Below, piece after piece: positions 46,347 through 56,161 of a stretch of 64,000 nt of DNA. The notes beneath the pieces are model-generated. The model ran no database searches. It had not been told where the DNA came from and was given only the letters and a program-made list of their open reading frames with translations. Numbering within the stretch: the stretch's first letter is position 1; each line of letters starts with the position of its first letter. A program made the position numbers and the translations under genes. The stretch lies in NCBI RefSeq assembly GCF_034521915.1, contig NZ_JAXHLU010000008.1, positions 1 to 64,000 of the forward strand, written 5' to 3'. The DNA is from Fodinibius sp034521915. GTDB taxonomy: Bacteria; Bacteroidota; Rhodothermia; Balneolales; Balneolaceae.

Positions 46347-49300
46347 ATGATTAACTTCTCCTCAAAAAAACAACTATATCACTGGCTGGGCTGGTCATTA
46401 CTGGCTTTACTGGTGACCGGATTACTCCTCGAAGGATGGCGCTATGGCGTAAAACCATCAGCCACAACTAACAAAGAAGTCGTGGAGAGCAGCCTTGACA
46501 GAGCCACCGATTATTTTCTGGAAGAACAGAAAAAACTGTTATCCGACTCACAAAATTTGGCGAACACCCTTCAAGCACCGCTGTTGCAAAACAGATCCGA
46601 CCAATATCTTTACAATACTTTGAATCAAATTCCCGATCTTTGGAGTGCTGCATTATATCATGAGAATAAACCTATCATCTGGAGGGGATTTGCCCTACAA
46701 AATACCACCCAAGTTCAAAATCGCGATCCATCTGCACCTGCTCTCATCCTAAAGAGACACAACAATGTAATTTACTGGGAGTGCCATATTCCATTCAGTA
46801 TTCAAGACAGTTCGGGTACCACCAAATACAATCTATTTACCACCTATCGTATCCGACAAAATAATCCTCTTTCTATTGGAGGAGATAGCGAGTTCAGCCT
46901 GTTTAACTCTGATAATTTCTCAACGTCGTACCCTCTTAATTTTAGCATTTTTAGTGATCCCCCGGCCCAAGTCGTCCAAAGCGAGACCTTAACAAATTTG
47001 CAAGACGATTCTGTTGGCGTGGTTTACGCCACCGCTGATGAATTTGAGCAAACCCGAACAGAGTGGGAAGAAAATAATACCTTTTGGCGATCAATCTTTG
47101 CTGTTCTCAGCTTTGTACTTATAATTTCCATTCTCTTCATTGCTGCCGAAAATCTTTTATGGTGGAAGGCCCTCTTGACACAACTCCTGTTTGTTATCGT
47201 TGGATGGGCAATCTCATCGCATTCCAGTATACTATCCTACTGGATACTTTCGATTACCTCATCGGATAGTACGGAGTGGGTTAACATGGTTACCAACCTA
47301 AGTACTGCTTTCACCAATGCTGCTTTTGCCCTTATTGCCTCTTGGGTAATCACACGAAAGCTGCAGGAATACAAGCACGAGCTCAAAGCCGATTGGTATT
47401 TAACCGTCATAAGTTTAGCCGGTATTTTTGGAGTTGTTAATGCGTTGGGCATTCTCAGCTTTTTTAAAATGCTTTTCCAGGCAACAAATGGTGCAGGAGT
47501 GGCTCTTCTCGACCTACGCATTTTCCCCGAACCCGGAACTATCATTTTGTACCTGGTACTTGGAATGGCAACCTTGGCTGCCGGTATTTTACTCGTAGTT
47601 TTAAATCGTATGCTATTTCGATTTTCCCGGGAGCATCTCAAGCTCACTTCATCCGTTTTATCTACGAGTTTTATTTTAAGCCTATTTGCTGCCCAACTGT
47701 TTATTCCGGAACGCCTTATTTTCAACTCGATGTTCTACAGCAGCATTTTGGGATTTATCATTGTGCTGACTATTGCTATTTCCTATGAAAAAGAGCTTTC
47801 TCAGCTTACCAGAAAATCCCGCATGAGAAAAGTTATTATCGGATCCTTTTTAATTGCTATTGTCTGTTTACCGGCAATATATCAGGCGGCACTTAATAAT
47901 ACCGATGATAAACTATGGCAGCGCGCATCAAGCTATGCCCAGGAGGAAGATCAATTTGCAGAACGTCTTACACGTAATTTACTTATCAGGCTTGAAGAAA
48001 GTTTTAGAGGAATTACTTCCGAAGATCTACAAGAAAACAGATCTAACCTGCAAACCCGATTTACCCAAACAATACAGGATTATATTTCTCCCAGAGGTAA
48101 CACCTATTCGTTAAATCTTCAGCTTGTAAATTCATCAGGAGAACTGATCAGCGATTATGCTACCGACCTTAACTCTCCCAATTGGGTGAATATGTATAAC
48201 ATATCAACGCTGCAGATTGTTACCGAAATTGAACAGATTACCAAGTCCACGATTCGGCCGGTGGTTCAATTACCACAACTCGTTAATCAGCAAAAGTATC
48301 GCACCTTTTATCGTGGCTGGATTCCCATTTTTGGAATTTCGGATCAAGAACCTATTGCCTGGATTCTCTGCTCAGTGTATCAGGAACGTCCGGAATACAA
48401 TAAGCCCATCCGAACCGTTATGTCCAGGCTTAGCTTTGAGGATTTAAACACCCCTTACCTCTTGCAAAAATTTCAAAACGGAAAACTTATAAATTCCGTA
48501 CAGCAGGGTTTTACCAACTATTTCCCTAAATATCGCACCTTAGAACAGAATCAACTTAACGCTTTACAAAGTGATACCCTCATCTATGTAACCAACGAAA
48601 CAGACACCTTTTCGTACCGCACGTTATTTTGGAACGAATCTAAGGACAACGTCATCAAAGCAAGTACTACCCTGCCCGGATTCAGGATCATCCTTTTTTC
48701 ATTCTTTCGTTTCAGCTTTTTCCTGTTGTTGATAAGCGGCGTTGTCCTACTAATAAAACAGACAATGCCAAAATTCACCTTCCGGTTTCTTGGCTCCAAT
48801 GTGCGTTTCCAGGATCGGCTGATCGATAGTTTTCTGCTTGCAACGCTAATCTTTCTGGGATTCCTAATTGCCTCATCCCATTACGCTATAAAACAGCAAA
48901 ACCGCGATATCGTACGGCAAGAGCTGGTCGACAAGCTCGAACGGTTATCCAACACTATCGAATCGAATCAAATTATTCGGCAAAAAAGTCAGCTCGGTTC
49001 TTCTTTTTCGCTGGATTCTCTTACCACTCCCCTTGATGTTGATGCCAGCTTTTATACCGGACGAACCGTTACGGAAACGACCACTCCGCAGATCTACCAA
49101 CAGCATCTGCTGCCCGCAGCCTTGCCTTATGATATTTATCACCAGTTAAACAATCGGAATCGCCAAGACGCTTATTCCAATGTTCAACTAGCCGGACAGA
49201 ATCTACTCATCGGATATCGGTCCATTTTAAATAACCAAAACGAACCGATAGCCACCATTGCCATCCCTACGTTTTTGGAATCTCCGAAATACGACCAGCA

Positions 49301-50234
49301 GCTGCTTGAAACTATCAGTTATCTCATTCTCGTTTACCTCTTTGTATTTGGATTATTTATCCTCGGATCAACCTTTATCTCAAAGCAACTCACACGTCCA
49401 TTAGTACACATTCAACGCGGGCTAAACAAAATCTCAGGCGGTAATCTCGATACCACCATTCCCGTCACCAGCGATGATGAGATCGGAAATCTTGCCGAAG
49501 CTTACAACAATATGGTATCGCGACTTAAAAAGCTGCAAAAGGAGCTCGCCGCCGCCGAACGCGAAGCCGCCTGGAAAGAGATGGCCCAGCAGGTAGCCCA
49601 TGAGATCAAAAACCCGCTCACACCGATGAAATTGAACGTTCAGCATTTGGAACGACAACTAAAAAGTGACCATCAAAATCCCGAAGAGTTAAAGAAAAAA
49701 GTACAACAGATTACAGCCAATCTGATTGAACAGATTCAATCACTTAATCATATCGCTTCTGATTTTTCAAAGTTCTCCCAACCGCTCACCGAAGATTTTA
49801 AAGAAGTTGATCTAAAAACTATTTTAAATTCGGTTGCCAAGCTCTACGAACATGATGAAAAAGTCAGTATTCATCTCGAAACTCCACAGCATCCGGTGCA
49901 TATTCAAGGCATAAAAGATGAGCTAAAGCGGGTTATCATCAACCTGGTAAAAAACGCCTACGAAGCGATGCCCGATGAAGGCGGAAAAATTGTGCTTCGA
50001 CTATACCATCACCATAAGCAAAATGTATTTATTGAGGTAGAAGACAACGGCAGCGGCATCGCCGAAGAAGACCGTCCCAATATTTTTGTTCCGAACTTCT
50101 CGACTAAATCCAGTGGCACCGGCCTGGGGCTGGCGATTTGTAAAAAAATTATCGAAGCACACGAAGGCAGCATTAGCTTTGCATCTGTCGAAGGAGAAGG
50201 CACTACTTTTGTGATTAAGTTGCCTCAAAACTAA
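46347..50234 (+). CDS. giant multi-membrane sensor histidine kinase, NtrY-like
   Basis: The frame is nearly 1,300 residues; the ATG at 46347 is preferred over a GTG at 46341. The order is an N-terminal helix, a periplasmic domain (about residues 35-240), a bundle of seven or more membrane helices (about 250-520), a second periplasmic part (about 520-780), further helices, a third periplasmic segment (about 835-980) and a last helix. A HAMP domain (RPLVHIQRGLNKISGG) and H-box AHEIKNPLTP (His1085) follow, then an ATPase domain with NLVKNAYEAM, DNGSGI and GTGLGLAICKKI. No regulator gene is adjacent. The signal is unknown. Confidence 0.88.
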   Translation: MINFSSKKQLYHWLGWSLLALLVTGLLLEGWRYGVKPSATTNKEVVESSLDRATDYFLEEQKKLLSDSQNLANTLQAPLLQNRSDQYLYNTLNQIPDLWSAALYHENKPIIWRGFALQNTTQVQNRDPSAPALILKRHNNVIYWECHIPFSIQDSSGTTKYNLFTTYRIRQNNPLSIGGDSEFSLFNSDNFSTSYPLNFSIFSDPPAQVVQSETLTNLQDDSVGVVYATADEFEQTRTEWEENNTFWRSIFAVLSFVLIISILFIAAENLLWWKALLTQLLFVIVGWAISSHSSILSYWILSITSSDSTEWVNMVTNLSTAFTNAAFALIASWVITRKLQEYKHELKADWYLTVISLAGIFGVVNALGILSFFKMLFQATNGAGVALLDLRIFPEPGTIILYLVLGMATLAAGILLVVLNRMLFRFSREHLKLTSSVLSTSFILSLFAAQLFIPERLIFNSMFYSSILGFIIVLTIAISYEKELSQLTRKSRMRKVIIGSFLIAIVCLPAIYQAALNNTDDKLWQRASSYAQEEDQFAERLTRNLLIRLEESFRGITSEDLQENRSNLQTRFTQTIQDYISPRGNTYSLNLQLVNSSGELISDYATDLNSPNWVNMYNISTLQIVTEIEQITKSTIRPVVQLPQLVNQQKYRTFYRGWIPIFGISDQEPIAWILCSVYQERPEYNKPIRTVMSRLSFEDLNTPYLLQKFQNGKLINSVQQGFTNYFPKYRTLEQNQLNALQSDTLIYVTNETDTFSYRTLFWNESKDNVIKASTTLPGFRIILFSFFRFSFFLLLISGVVLLIKQTMPKFTFRFLGSNVRFQDRLIDSFLLATLIFLGFLIASSHYAIKQQNRDIVRQELVDKLERLSNTIESNQIIRQKSQLGSSFSLDSLTTPLDVDASFYTGRTVTETTTPQIYQQHLLPAALPYDIYHQLNNRNRQDAYSNVQLAGQNLLIGYRSILNNQNEPIATIAIPTFLESPKYDQQLLETISYLILVYLFVFGLFILGSTFISKQLTRPLVHIQRGLNKISGGNLDTTIPVTSDDEIGNLAEAYNNMVSRLKKLQKELAAAEREAAWKEMAQQVAHEIKNPLTPMKLNVQHLERQLKSDHQNPEELKKKVQQITANLIEQIQSLNHIASDFSKFSQPLTEDFKEVDLKTILNSVAKLYEHDEKVSIHLETPQHPVHIQGIKDELKRVIINLVKNAYEAMPDEGGKIVLRLYHHHKQNVFIEVEDNGSGIAEEDRPNIFVPNFSTKSSGTGLGLAICKKIIEAHEGSISFASVEGEGTTFVIKLPQN

Positions 50235-50330
50235 CACCCAAGCTTAGCTTACTTTTCCCTCACATTTTTTGTACCATACGCGATTCGCTGAAATCGAAAA
50301 TTTCTCTTTCCTGAAGCAGTATATTCTTTA

Positions 50331-51683
50331 ATGCTCGCTTATTTAAAATCCGAAAAATATAACCTGCGCAAAGAGGCCGGTATTACACTCAAGATCGGTC
50401 TACCGGTCATTATCGCTCAACTGCTGCAAATGTCGATGAACTTTGTGGATACAGTAATGGCAGGCAACCTTTCGGCCCAAGATCTCGCAGCCGTTGCCGT
50501 GGGCGGGGCGGTCTTTATGCCCTTTATGATGCTGGCGGCCGGCACGCTTATGGCGCTTACTCCCATCGTGGCTCAGCATATCGGGGGACGTAATTTCGAT
50601 GAAATTGGTGTCAATGTCCGGCAGGGATTGTGGCTCTGCCTGATGCTCGCCATCCCCATCTTTTTCCTAATCCGCAATCTCGAGTTTGTCATGCACTTTC
50701 TTGATGTAACGCCAGAGATTATCCCCCTCTCACAAGGCTATCTCGATGCCATTTCGTGGGGCGTTTTTGGGGTCTGTGGATATATGGCGCTCCGCTTTTT
50801 CAACGAAGGGATGTCGGCTACTCGTCCGGCTATGTATTTCGCTCTTATCGGTGTTTTTGTCAACGTGGGAGCAAATTACGTACTTATGTACGGTCACCTC
50901 GGCTTCCCCGAACTGGGCGCAGTCGGCTGCGGTTACGCTTCCTCCATCGTGGGGTATGTCATGTTTCTGGGGATGCTTCTTTTCACGATGAACCATAAGC
51001 CGTACGACCGATTCCAAATATTTTCAACCTGGCGGCTGCCGGAATGGAAATACCTAAAAGAGCTCCTACAGGTGGGTATCCCCATCGGTCTCAGCTCTAC
51101 CATGGAAGTGACCATGTTTGCTTTAGTGAGTTTATTGATGGGATCACTCAGTGCTGTGGCCGTTGCCGGTCATCAAGTTGCCATTAACTTTTCGGCAATG
51201 ACCTTTATGGTTCCTTTCGGACTTTCAACGGCCATCACCACCCGAGTTGGAAACGCCATTGGAAAGGGATCTATAGCCGAAGCTCGAAAACGCGGGTACC
51301 TGGGTATTACCATGGCTACCTTTTTTATGAGCATCACTGCCATAATTATGTACCTCTTTCCAGAACTCATTACCAGCATGTATACGCAAGATGCTGAAGT
51401 TCAGCAAGTAGCGGTAAGCCTGCTATATATGGCTGCCATTTTTCAAATTTCGGATGGACTGCAAGTCAGTGGTTATGGCGCTCTTCGCGGACTCAAAGAC
51501 ACCACTGTACCAATGGTCGTTAATTTTATCGCCTACTGGATGGTGGGCCTTCCCTTCGGCTACTACCTGGGAATTATTCGCAATGTTGGACCACAGGGTC
51601 TTTGGATGGGACTTATTGCCGGGCTAACGATTGCGGCAATATTACACAATATCCGGTTCTACTTGCTTACAAAAAATGATTGA
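50331..51683 (+). CDS. MATE-family multidrug/Na+ antiporter
   Basis: The 450-residue protein has about twelve hydrophobic helices and the MATE-typical repeats PVIIAQLLQMSMNFVDTVMA and GIPIGLSSTMEVTMFALVSL, with the NorM-like start. It exports cationic drugs or metabolites against Na+ or H+. It sits 96 bases after the giant kinase and before the polyketide operon; export of the operon's product is possible but unproven. Confidence 0.92.
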   Translation: MLAYLKSEKYNLRKEAGITLKIGLPVIIAQLLQMSMNFVDTVMAGNLSAQDLAAVAVGGAVFMPFMMLAAGTLMALTPIVAQHIGGRNFDEIGVNVRQGLWLCLMLAIPIFFLIRNLEFVMHFLDVTPEIIPLSQGYLDAISWGVFGVCGYMALRFFNEGMSATRPAMYFALIGVFVNVGANYVLMYGHLGFPELGAVGCGYASSIVGYVMFLGMLLFTMNHKPYDRFQIFSTWRLPEWKYLKELLQVGIPIGLSSTMEVTMFALVSLLMGSLSAVAVAGHQVAINFSAMTFMVPFGLSTAITTRVGNAIGKGSIAEARKRGYLGITMATFFMSITAIIMYLFPELITSMYTQDAEVQQVAVSLLYMAAIFQISDGLQVSGYGALRGLKDTTVPMVVNFIAYWMVGLPFGYYLGIIRNVGPQGLWMGLIAGLTIAAILHNIRFYLLTKND

Positions 51684-51836
51684 TGGCATGGTATATTGAT
51701 TATTTCATATTGCGTATTATAAAACAAAGTAATACGAACTACGCGACCTGAATTTATAAAATTAGGAATTCGGAATTTTTACCACAAAATTAGGGTATTA
51801 TAAAGTACATACTCTAACCCTTTAATTTAGCGGTAG

Positions 51837-52946
51837 ATGGCTAGTTACATCCAAAATATTTCCACGATGGTTCCCGAACGGTCGTATGATCAGAACTTTC
51901 TGCGCGAACGCATGAAAGAATACATTAGCGACAAAGAAGTTACGCAGCGCATTATCCATCGTATTTACTCCAAGTCTGGAATTAACAAGCGCCATACCGT
52001 TATTCCCGATTTTAATGCCAACGGCGATCCGCGATTTTTCTTTCAGGAGGATGGCACCTTAAACGTACCCTCTACCGGAGACCGCAACGAACTTTACACT
52101 CAGAAAGCAAAAGAACTTTTTGTAGAAACGGCTCGGCAAACCATCGCTGACAATCCGTTCGTAGATCGCGATGACATTACACACGTTATCACTGTCTCCT
52201 GCACCGGCTTTTTTGCTCCGGAACCCGGATTCGAAATCATCCAAAAACTGGGATTATCAACATCTACTCAACGGTTTCATCTTGGTTTTATGGGATGTTT
52301 TGCCGCCTTTCCCGCTATGAAAATGGCCAAAGCTTTTTGTGAGTCCCAACCTGATGCAAACGTACTTATCGTTTGTCTTGAACTTTGTACTATACACCTG
52401 CAACCCTCAGAAGTTACTGACAACTTGATTTCAGCATCCGTTTTTGCTGATGGTGCGGCAGGAGCAATCATCAACAGCAACAAATCCCAGGAAAATAACA
52501 GCTTTGAACTTTCTCAGTTTGCTACATCTATCGCCCAGGACAGTGAAAAAGATATGGCATGGACGATCGGCGATACCGGCTTTGATATGGTATTATCTAC
52601 TTATGTGCCGGATATTATCAAATCCAACCTGGCGCAATCCATTCAACCATTGCTCGAAGATTATCAACTTACAGCTAATGATATTCATCATTGGGCACTT
52701 CATCCCGGCGGACGTGCGATCCTGGATAAAGTTCAGCAAAGCTTCAACCTTGTTGACGACCAACTATTGCCATCTCGAAACGTACTGGCCAACTACGGAA
52801 ATATGAGCAGCGCTACCATCCTGTTTGTACTGAAAGATTTGTTAAATCGGCCAGCTTCCAAAAAACAAGAGGCTGTTCTGGCGATGGCCTTTGGCCCGGG
52901 CTTAACCATTGAAAGCGGATTACTCCAGAAAATACAGGGTAGCTGA
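51837..52946 (+). CDS. type III polyketide synthase (chalcone synthase-like)
   Basis: The 369-residue protein has the catalytic triad Cys154 (GFMGCFAAF), His289 (ALHPGG) and Asn322 (NYGNMSSATIL), in the order of bacterial type III PKSs. The SCTGFFAPEPGFEI segment fits the bacterial class. These enzymes condense acyl-CoA with malonyl-CoA into resorcinols or pyrones. The next gene starts at its stop codon (TGATG), so a coupled pathway with the methyltransferase and monooxygenase is clear. Confidence 0.93.
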   Translation: MASYIQNISTMVPERSYDQNFLRERMKEYISDKEVTQRIIHRIYSKSGINKRHTVIPDFNANGDPRFFFQEDGTLNVPSTGDRNELYTQKAKELFVETARQTIADNPFVDRDDITHVITVSCTGFFAPEPGFEIIQKLGLSTSTQRFHLGFMGCFAAFPAMKMAKAFCESQPDANVLIVCLELCTIHLQPSEVTDNLISASVFADGAAGAIINSNKSQENNSFELSQFATSIAQDSEKDMAWTIGDTGFDMVLSTYVPDIIKSNLAQSIQPLLEDYQLTANDIHHWALHPGGRAILDKVQQSFNLVDDQLLPSRNVLANYGNMSSATILFVLKDLLNRPASKKQEAVLAMAFGPGLTIESGLLQKIQGS

Positions 52947-53641
52947 TGCCTCTGTTTCTATCTCACCGAGATACCGAAAGTAAAGAGCGCATGGATGATC
53001 CCCATTGTGATGCTGACAAGCTGTATAATACCTATCAGCAGTTCAGCCAGATCAATGCATTAATATCGCGTTGGCGGCATATATATAAGCAGTTTATCCG
53101 TCCGCACCTTAACCAGCATTCGCAATTTTCGTTTTTGGATATCGGCTTTGGCGGCGGTGATATCCCCATAAAGTTAGCCGCGTGGTTGCAAGAAGATGGA
53201 ATTAACTTCAAAATTACAGCCATCGATCCCGATCCCCGGGCAATGGAATTTGCACAAACACTTGATATGTCCTCGAACATCGAATTCTTGCAGTGTGAAC
53301 TCTCAGAATTAAACCCCGAAACACAACAATTCGACTTTGTTCTGTCCAACCATTTGGTTCATCACTTAGATGAGCAAGAACTTATATCCATACTGCAACA
53401 GGCAAAAAAGTTATGTTCAAAATCGGTTCTCTTTAATGATCTGCGAAGAAACGACTGGGCCTATCTTTTGTTCAATATCTTCTCTCGACCCTTTTTCCGG
53501 AATTCTTTCATCACCGAAGATGGACTAATCTCCATCAAACGAAGCTATACTAAAAACGAATTAGCAGCGATTATCCCGCAGGATTGGAATGTGCAAAACC
53601 TCTTTCCTTTTCGCCTAATGATAACTTGTGAAGATGAATAG
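52946..53641 (+). CDS. SAM-dependent methyltransferase of the polyketide operon
   Basis: The 231-residue class I methyltransferase has the SAM-binding motif LDIGFGGGDIPIKLA, an acidic end of the second strand (ITAIDPDPRAMEFA) and the motif SNHLVHHLDEQEL. The C-terminal half is not membrane-bound. It probably methylates the polyketide or a hydroxylated product. It overlaps the PKS by one base and the monooxygenase by 8 bases. Substrate specificity is inferred only from the neighbours. Confidence 0.85.
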   Translation: MPLFLSHRDTESKERMDDPHCDADKLYNTYQQFSQINALISRWRHIYKQFIRPHLNQHSQFSFLDIGFGGGDIPIKLAAWLQEDGINFKITAIDPDPRAMEFAQTLDMSSNIEFLQCELSELNPETQQFDFVLSNHLVHHLDEQELISILQQAKKLCSKSVLFNDLRRNDWAYLLFNIFSRPFFRNSFITEDGLISIKRSYTKNELAAIIPQDWNVQNLFPFRLMITCEDE

Positions 53642-54800
53642 CTTATCTGAAACATATCAGGTCATCATTATTGGAGGCGGGCCGGTGGGATTATACCTGG
53701 GCTTATGTCTTGAACAGGCCGATATTTCGTATATTATTCTTGAAAAACGATCAGCTCCGCGTCCGGGATCACGATCGCTGGGTATCCATCCCGTATCGCT
53801 TGAGCTATTTAAGGAATTAGATATTGTCAGCAATTTTATCCGCGATGGAATCAAGATCCAACAGGGTCATGCATTCGTAAATACGAAAAAAATCGGTTCG
53901 CTGTCGTTTAAAAGCTGTCCAAAACCGTACAACTTTATTTTAGCTCTTCCCCAACACCAAACCGAGACGTTGCTCGAACAAGCTTTGACCAAACGAAATC
54001 CCAATGCGCTGCTCCGCAATGCTGAAGTCAATACAATCACAGAGCATAGCCAACATGTTGAGGTTAACTTTGAGCAAAACGGTAAAATGCATACCGTCCG
54101 GGCCAAATATCTGGTGGGGTGTGACGGTAAAAATAGTTTGGTTCGCAGGCAGTCGAATATTGCATTCAAGGGGCAACAATATCCCGACACCTATATTATG
54201 GGCGATTTCACTGAAAACACTCATTTTGGTTCTGATGCGGCTATCTTTCTTTGTGATGAAGGACTTATTGAATCTTTTCCTTTGCCCAATAACCACCGTC
54301 GATGGGTAGTTAAAACAGATAATTATATTGATGATGTTTCGAAAGATCAGCTGATATCGGACGTTTTCAATAGAATTGGCCACTCGCTGAGCGATGCTCA
54401 ACATACTATGCTTAGCAGCTTCGGTGTACAAAAACTGATTGCTTATCCCATGGTCAAAAACCGCACTATTTTAGTCGGAGATGCTGCACATATCGTAAGT
54501 CCCATAGGCGGCCAGGGAATGAATTTGGGTTGGCTTGATGCACGGGATCTGGCAGATGCATTACTTCAGGTGTTGGGCAATACCTTTCAGAAACATACAA
54601 TCCTGAATCAGTATCAAAAACGAAGAGAACATGCCGCCAAAAATGCTATCCAAAGAGCAGAAATGAATATGAAATTGGGAAGAAAAATCACAACTCCATT
54701 TTTTCGAAAACAATTAGTCTCCCTAATGCTAACTCCTCCAATCTCTCAACTTATGGCGAATATTTTTACAATGCGCGGAATTGAGCGGTGGCCAGTTTAA
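53634..54800 (+). CDS. FAD-dependent monooxygenase (PHBH/UbiH-like) of the polyketide operon
   Basis: ATG 53634 (MNSLSETY) is preferred over a GTG at 53628. The sequence shows the FAD-binding GGGPVGLYLG, a second FAD motif VGCDGKNSLVRRQ, and the GDAAHIVSPIGGQGMNLG motif, all typical of aromatic hydroxylases. It probably hydroxylates or decarboxylatively oxidises the PKS product, as flavoprotein hydroxylases do in phenolic-lipid clusters. It ends the operon. Confidence 0.9.
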   Translation: MNSLSETYQVIIIGGGPVGLYLGLCLEQADISYIILEKRSAPRPGSRSLGIHPVSLELFKELDIVSNFIRDGIKIQQGHAFVNTKKIGSLSFKSCPKPYNFILALPQHQTETLLEQALTKRNPNALLRNAEVNTITEHSQHVEVNFEQNGKMHTVRAKYLVGCDGKNSLVRRQSNIAFKGQQYPDTYIMGDFTENTHFGSDAAIFLCDEGLIESFPLPNNHRRWVVKTDNYIDDVSKDQLISDVFNRIGHSLSDAQHTMLSSFGVQKLIAYPMVKNRTILVGDAAHIVSPIGGQGMNLGWLDARDLADALLQVLGNTFQKHTILNQYQKRREHAAKNAIQRAEMNMKLGRKITTPFFRKQLVSLMLTPPISQLMANIFTMRGIERWPV

Positions 54801-54812
54801 GCTATTCTGACT

Positions 54813-55985
54813 TTATTTATCAAAACGAATCAAAAAGGTAGTTCCATCTCCTCGTTGGATATTAATATCAGCATCAAGCCTGCGAATGAGCACATCAATA
54901 AGCCATCCGCCAACGGAGCCCGATTCCGTGATCGAAAAATCCTCTTCAATACCGGCCCCGTTATCAGAAACCTTAAACTCAATGATTTTATCATCTAACT
55001 CATTGACTTCAATAATAATCCTGGGATCCTCAATATCTTCATCAAAAGCATGCTTATAGCAATTTACCAGTAATTCATTGAGAAGTAACCCACAGCTCAT
55101 GGCCCGGTCGGTATCCAAAGATACATCATCGGCTTTTACTTGTATTTTAACATCTCGTGAAGCATGGGAAAGAATCTCAGAAATTTTGCCGGATAACCGT
55201 TCAACATATAACTTCAGCTTAATCTCACTACCGGGCTTATTGTTATACAGAAAATCATGCACTTCTGTCATCGATTTGATGCGAGTCATCGTTTTCTGTA
55301 AAGCTTCTTTGGCCGCTTCATCTTCAATATCAGCAAGCTCCAGTTCAATGAGAGCAGTTATTGTTGATAAATTATTCTTTAACCGATGATGCACCTCTGT
55401 CAGCAGCAAATCTCGCTCTTCGAGCTTACTTTGGACGTCCTGTAGTTCCCTACTCCGTTCAATCGCCAGTGCCACATGATCTGCCAGCGCTTCAAAAACA
55501 GGTATATTCCGATCAGTAAAATCACCATCGCGCCTGTTAATAGCCTGTAATACTCCAATCACTTTGTTATGGCTGTTCCGAAGGGGCACGCAGATGATAT
55601 TTTCGCTGGTGAAGTCTTCAGATATATCACCGGCAAATAGTTCGCTTTCAGTTACATTATTAGAATAGAATGGCTTCCCATTTTTAACCACCCAGCTGCC
55701 AATTCCCTTATCCTTTTCAATTCTTTTGCCTTTAACCTCCTTTCTAACCGGACCCGTGGGCATACTCACAATTAACTCACCGGTATCTTCATCCAAAAGC
55801 ATCAAGGAGCTGGCTTCTGTATTCATCACATTTTGCACAACTTCAACACTCTCTCGCAAAATATTTCTCAGCTTAACAGCCTTATTAACACTGCTAATAT
55901 TTTTTAGCAGAATTTGAAGACTACTGCTTGTTTTTTCATTATACGAAATTTTTCCAGCTATCTTATCTCTATTAAGTGATGACAT
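54813..55985 (-). CDS. cytoplasmic GAF-domain histidine kinase (HisKA_2 type)
   Basis: The 390-residue protein lacks membrane helices. A GAF domain occupies about residues 45-180 (SSLMLLDEDTGEL, ICVPLRNSHNKVIGVLQAIN), followed by the HisKA_2 box EVHHRLKNNLSTITALIELE and an ATPase domain (LLLNELLVNCYKHAF, SDNGAGI). The kinase probably senses a small molecule or redox state and works with a stand-alone regulator. It converges with the polyketide operon; the stops are 12 bases apart. Confidence 0.9.
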   Translation of the reverse strand: MSSLNRDKIAGKISYNEKTSSSLQILLKNISSVNKAVKLRNILRESVEVVQNVMNTEASSLMLLDEDTGELIVSMPTGPVRKEVKGKRIEKDKGIGSWVVKNGKPFYSNNVTESELFAGDISEDFTSENIICVPLRNSHNKVIGVLQAINRRDGDFTDRNIPVFEALADHVALAIERSRELQDVQSKLEERDLLLTEVHHRLKNNLSTITALIELELADIEDEAAKEALQKTMTRIKSMTEVHDFLYNNKPGSEIKLKLYVERLSGKISEILSHASRDVKIQVKADDVSLDTDRAMSCGLLLNELLVNCYKHAFDEDIEDPRIIIEVNELDDKIIEFKVSDNGAGIEEDFSITESGSVGGWLIDVLIRRLDADINIQRGDGTTFLIRFDK

Positions 55986-56101
55986 TTTTTCCTCAGTAAA
56001 CCCGATTAACCTTAATTTTCGCTCTCTTAACCTTCTCTATTTATTATTTTTTTGAATTTATTAAAAATAATTACAAAAAATACAATCAAATGCCAATAAA
56101 A

Positions 56102-56132
56102 AAAGCCCGAACTCTAAACGAATCCGGGCTTT
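56102..56132 (-). terminator. intrinsic terminator after acnA
   Basis: On the minus strand AAAGCCCG and CGGGCTTT pair across a 15-base loop and are followed by a T-run (56097-56104 region). It lies about 30 bases after the aconitase stop codon. Confidence 0.8.
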
Positions 56133-56161
56133 AATATTTTGCAATCCAAAATTAGCAGATA

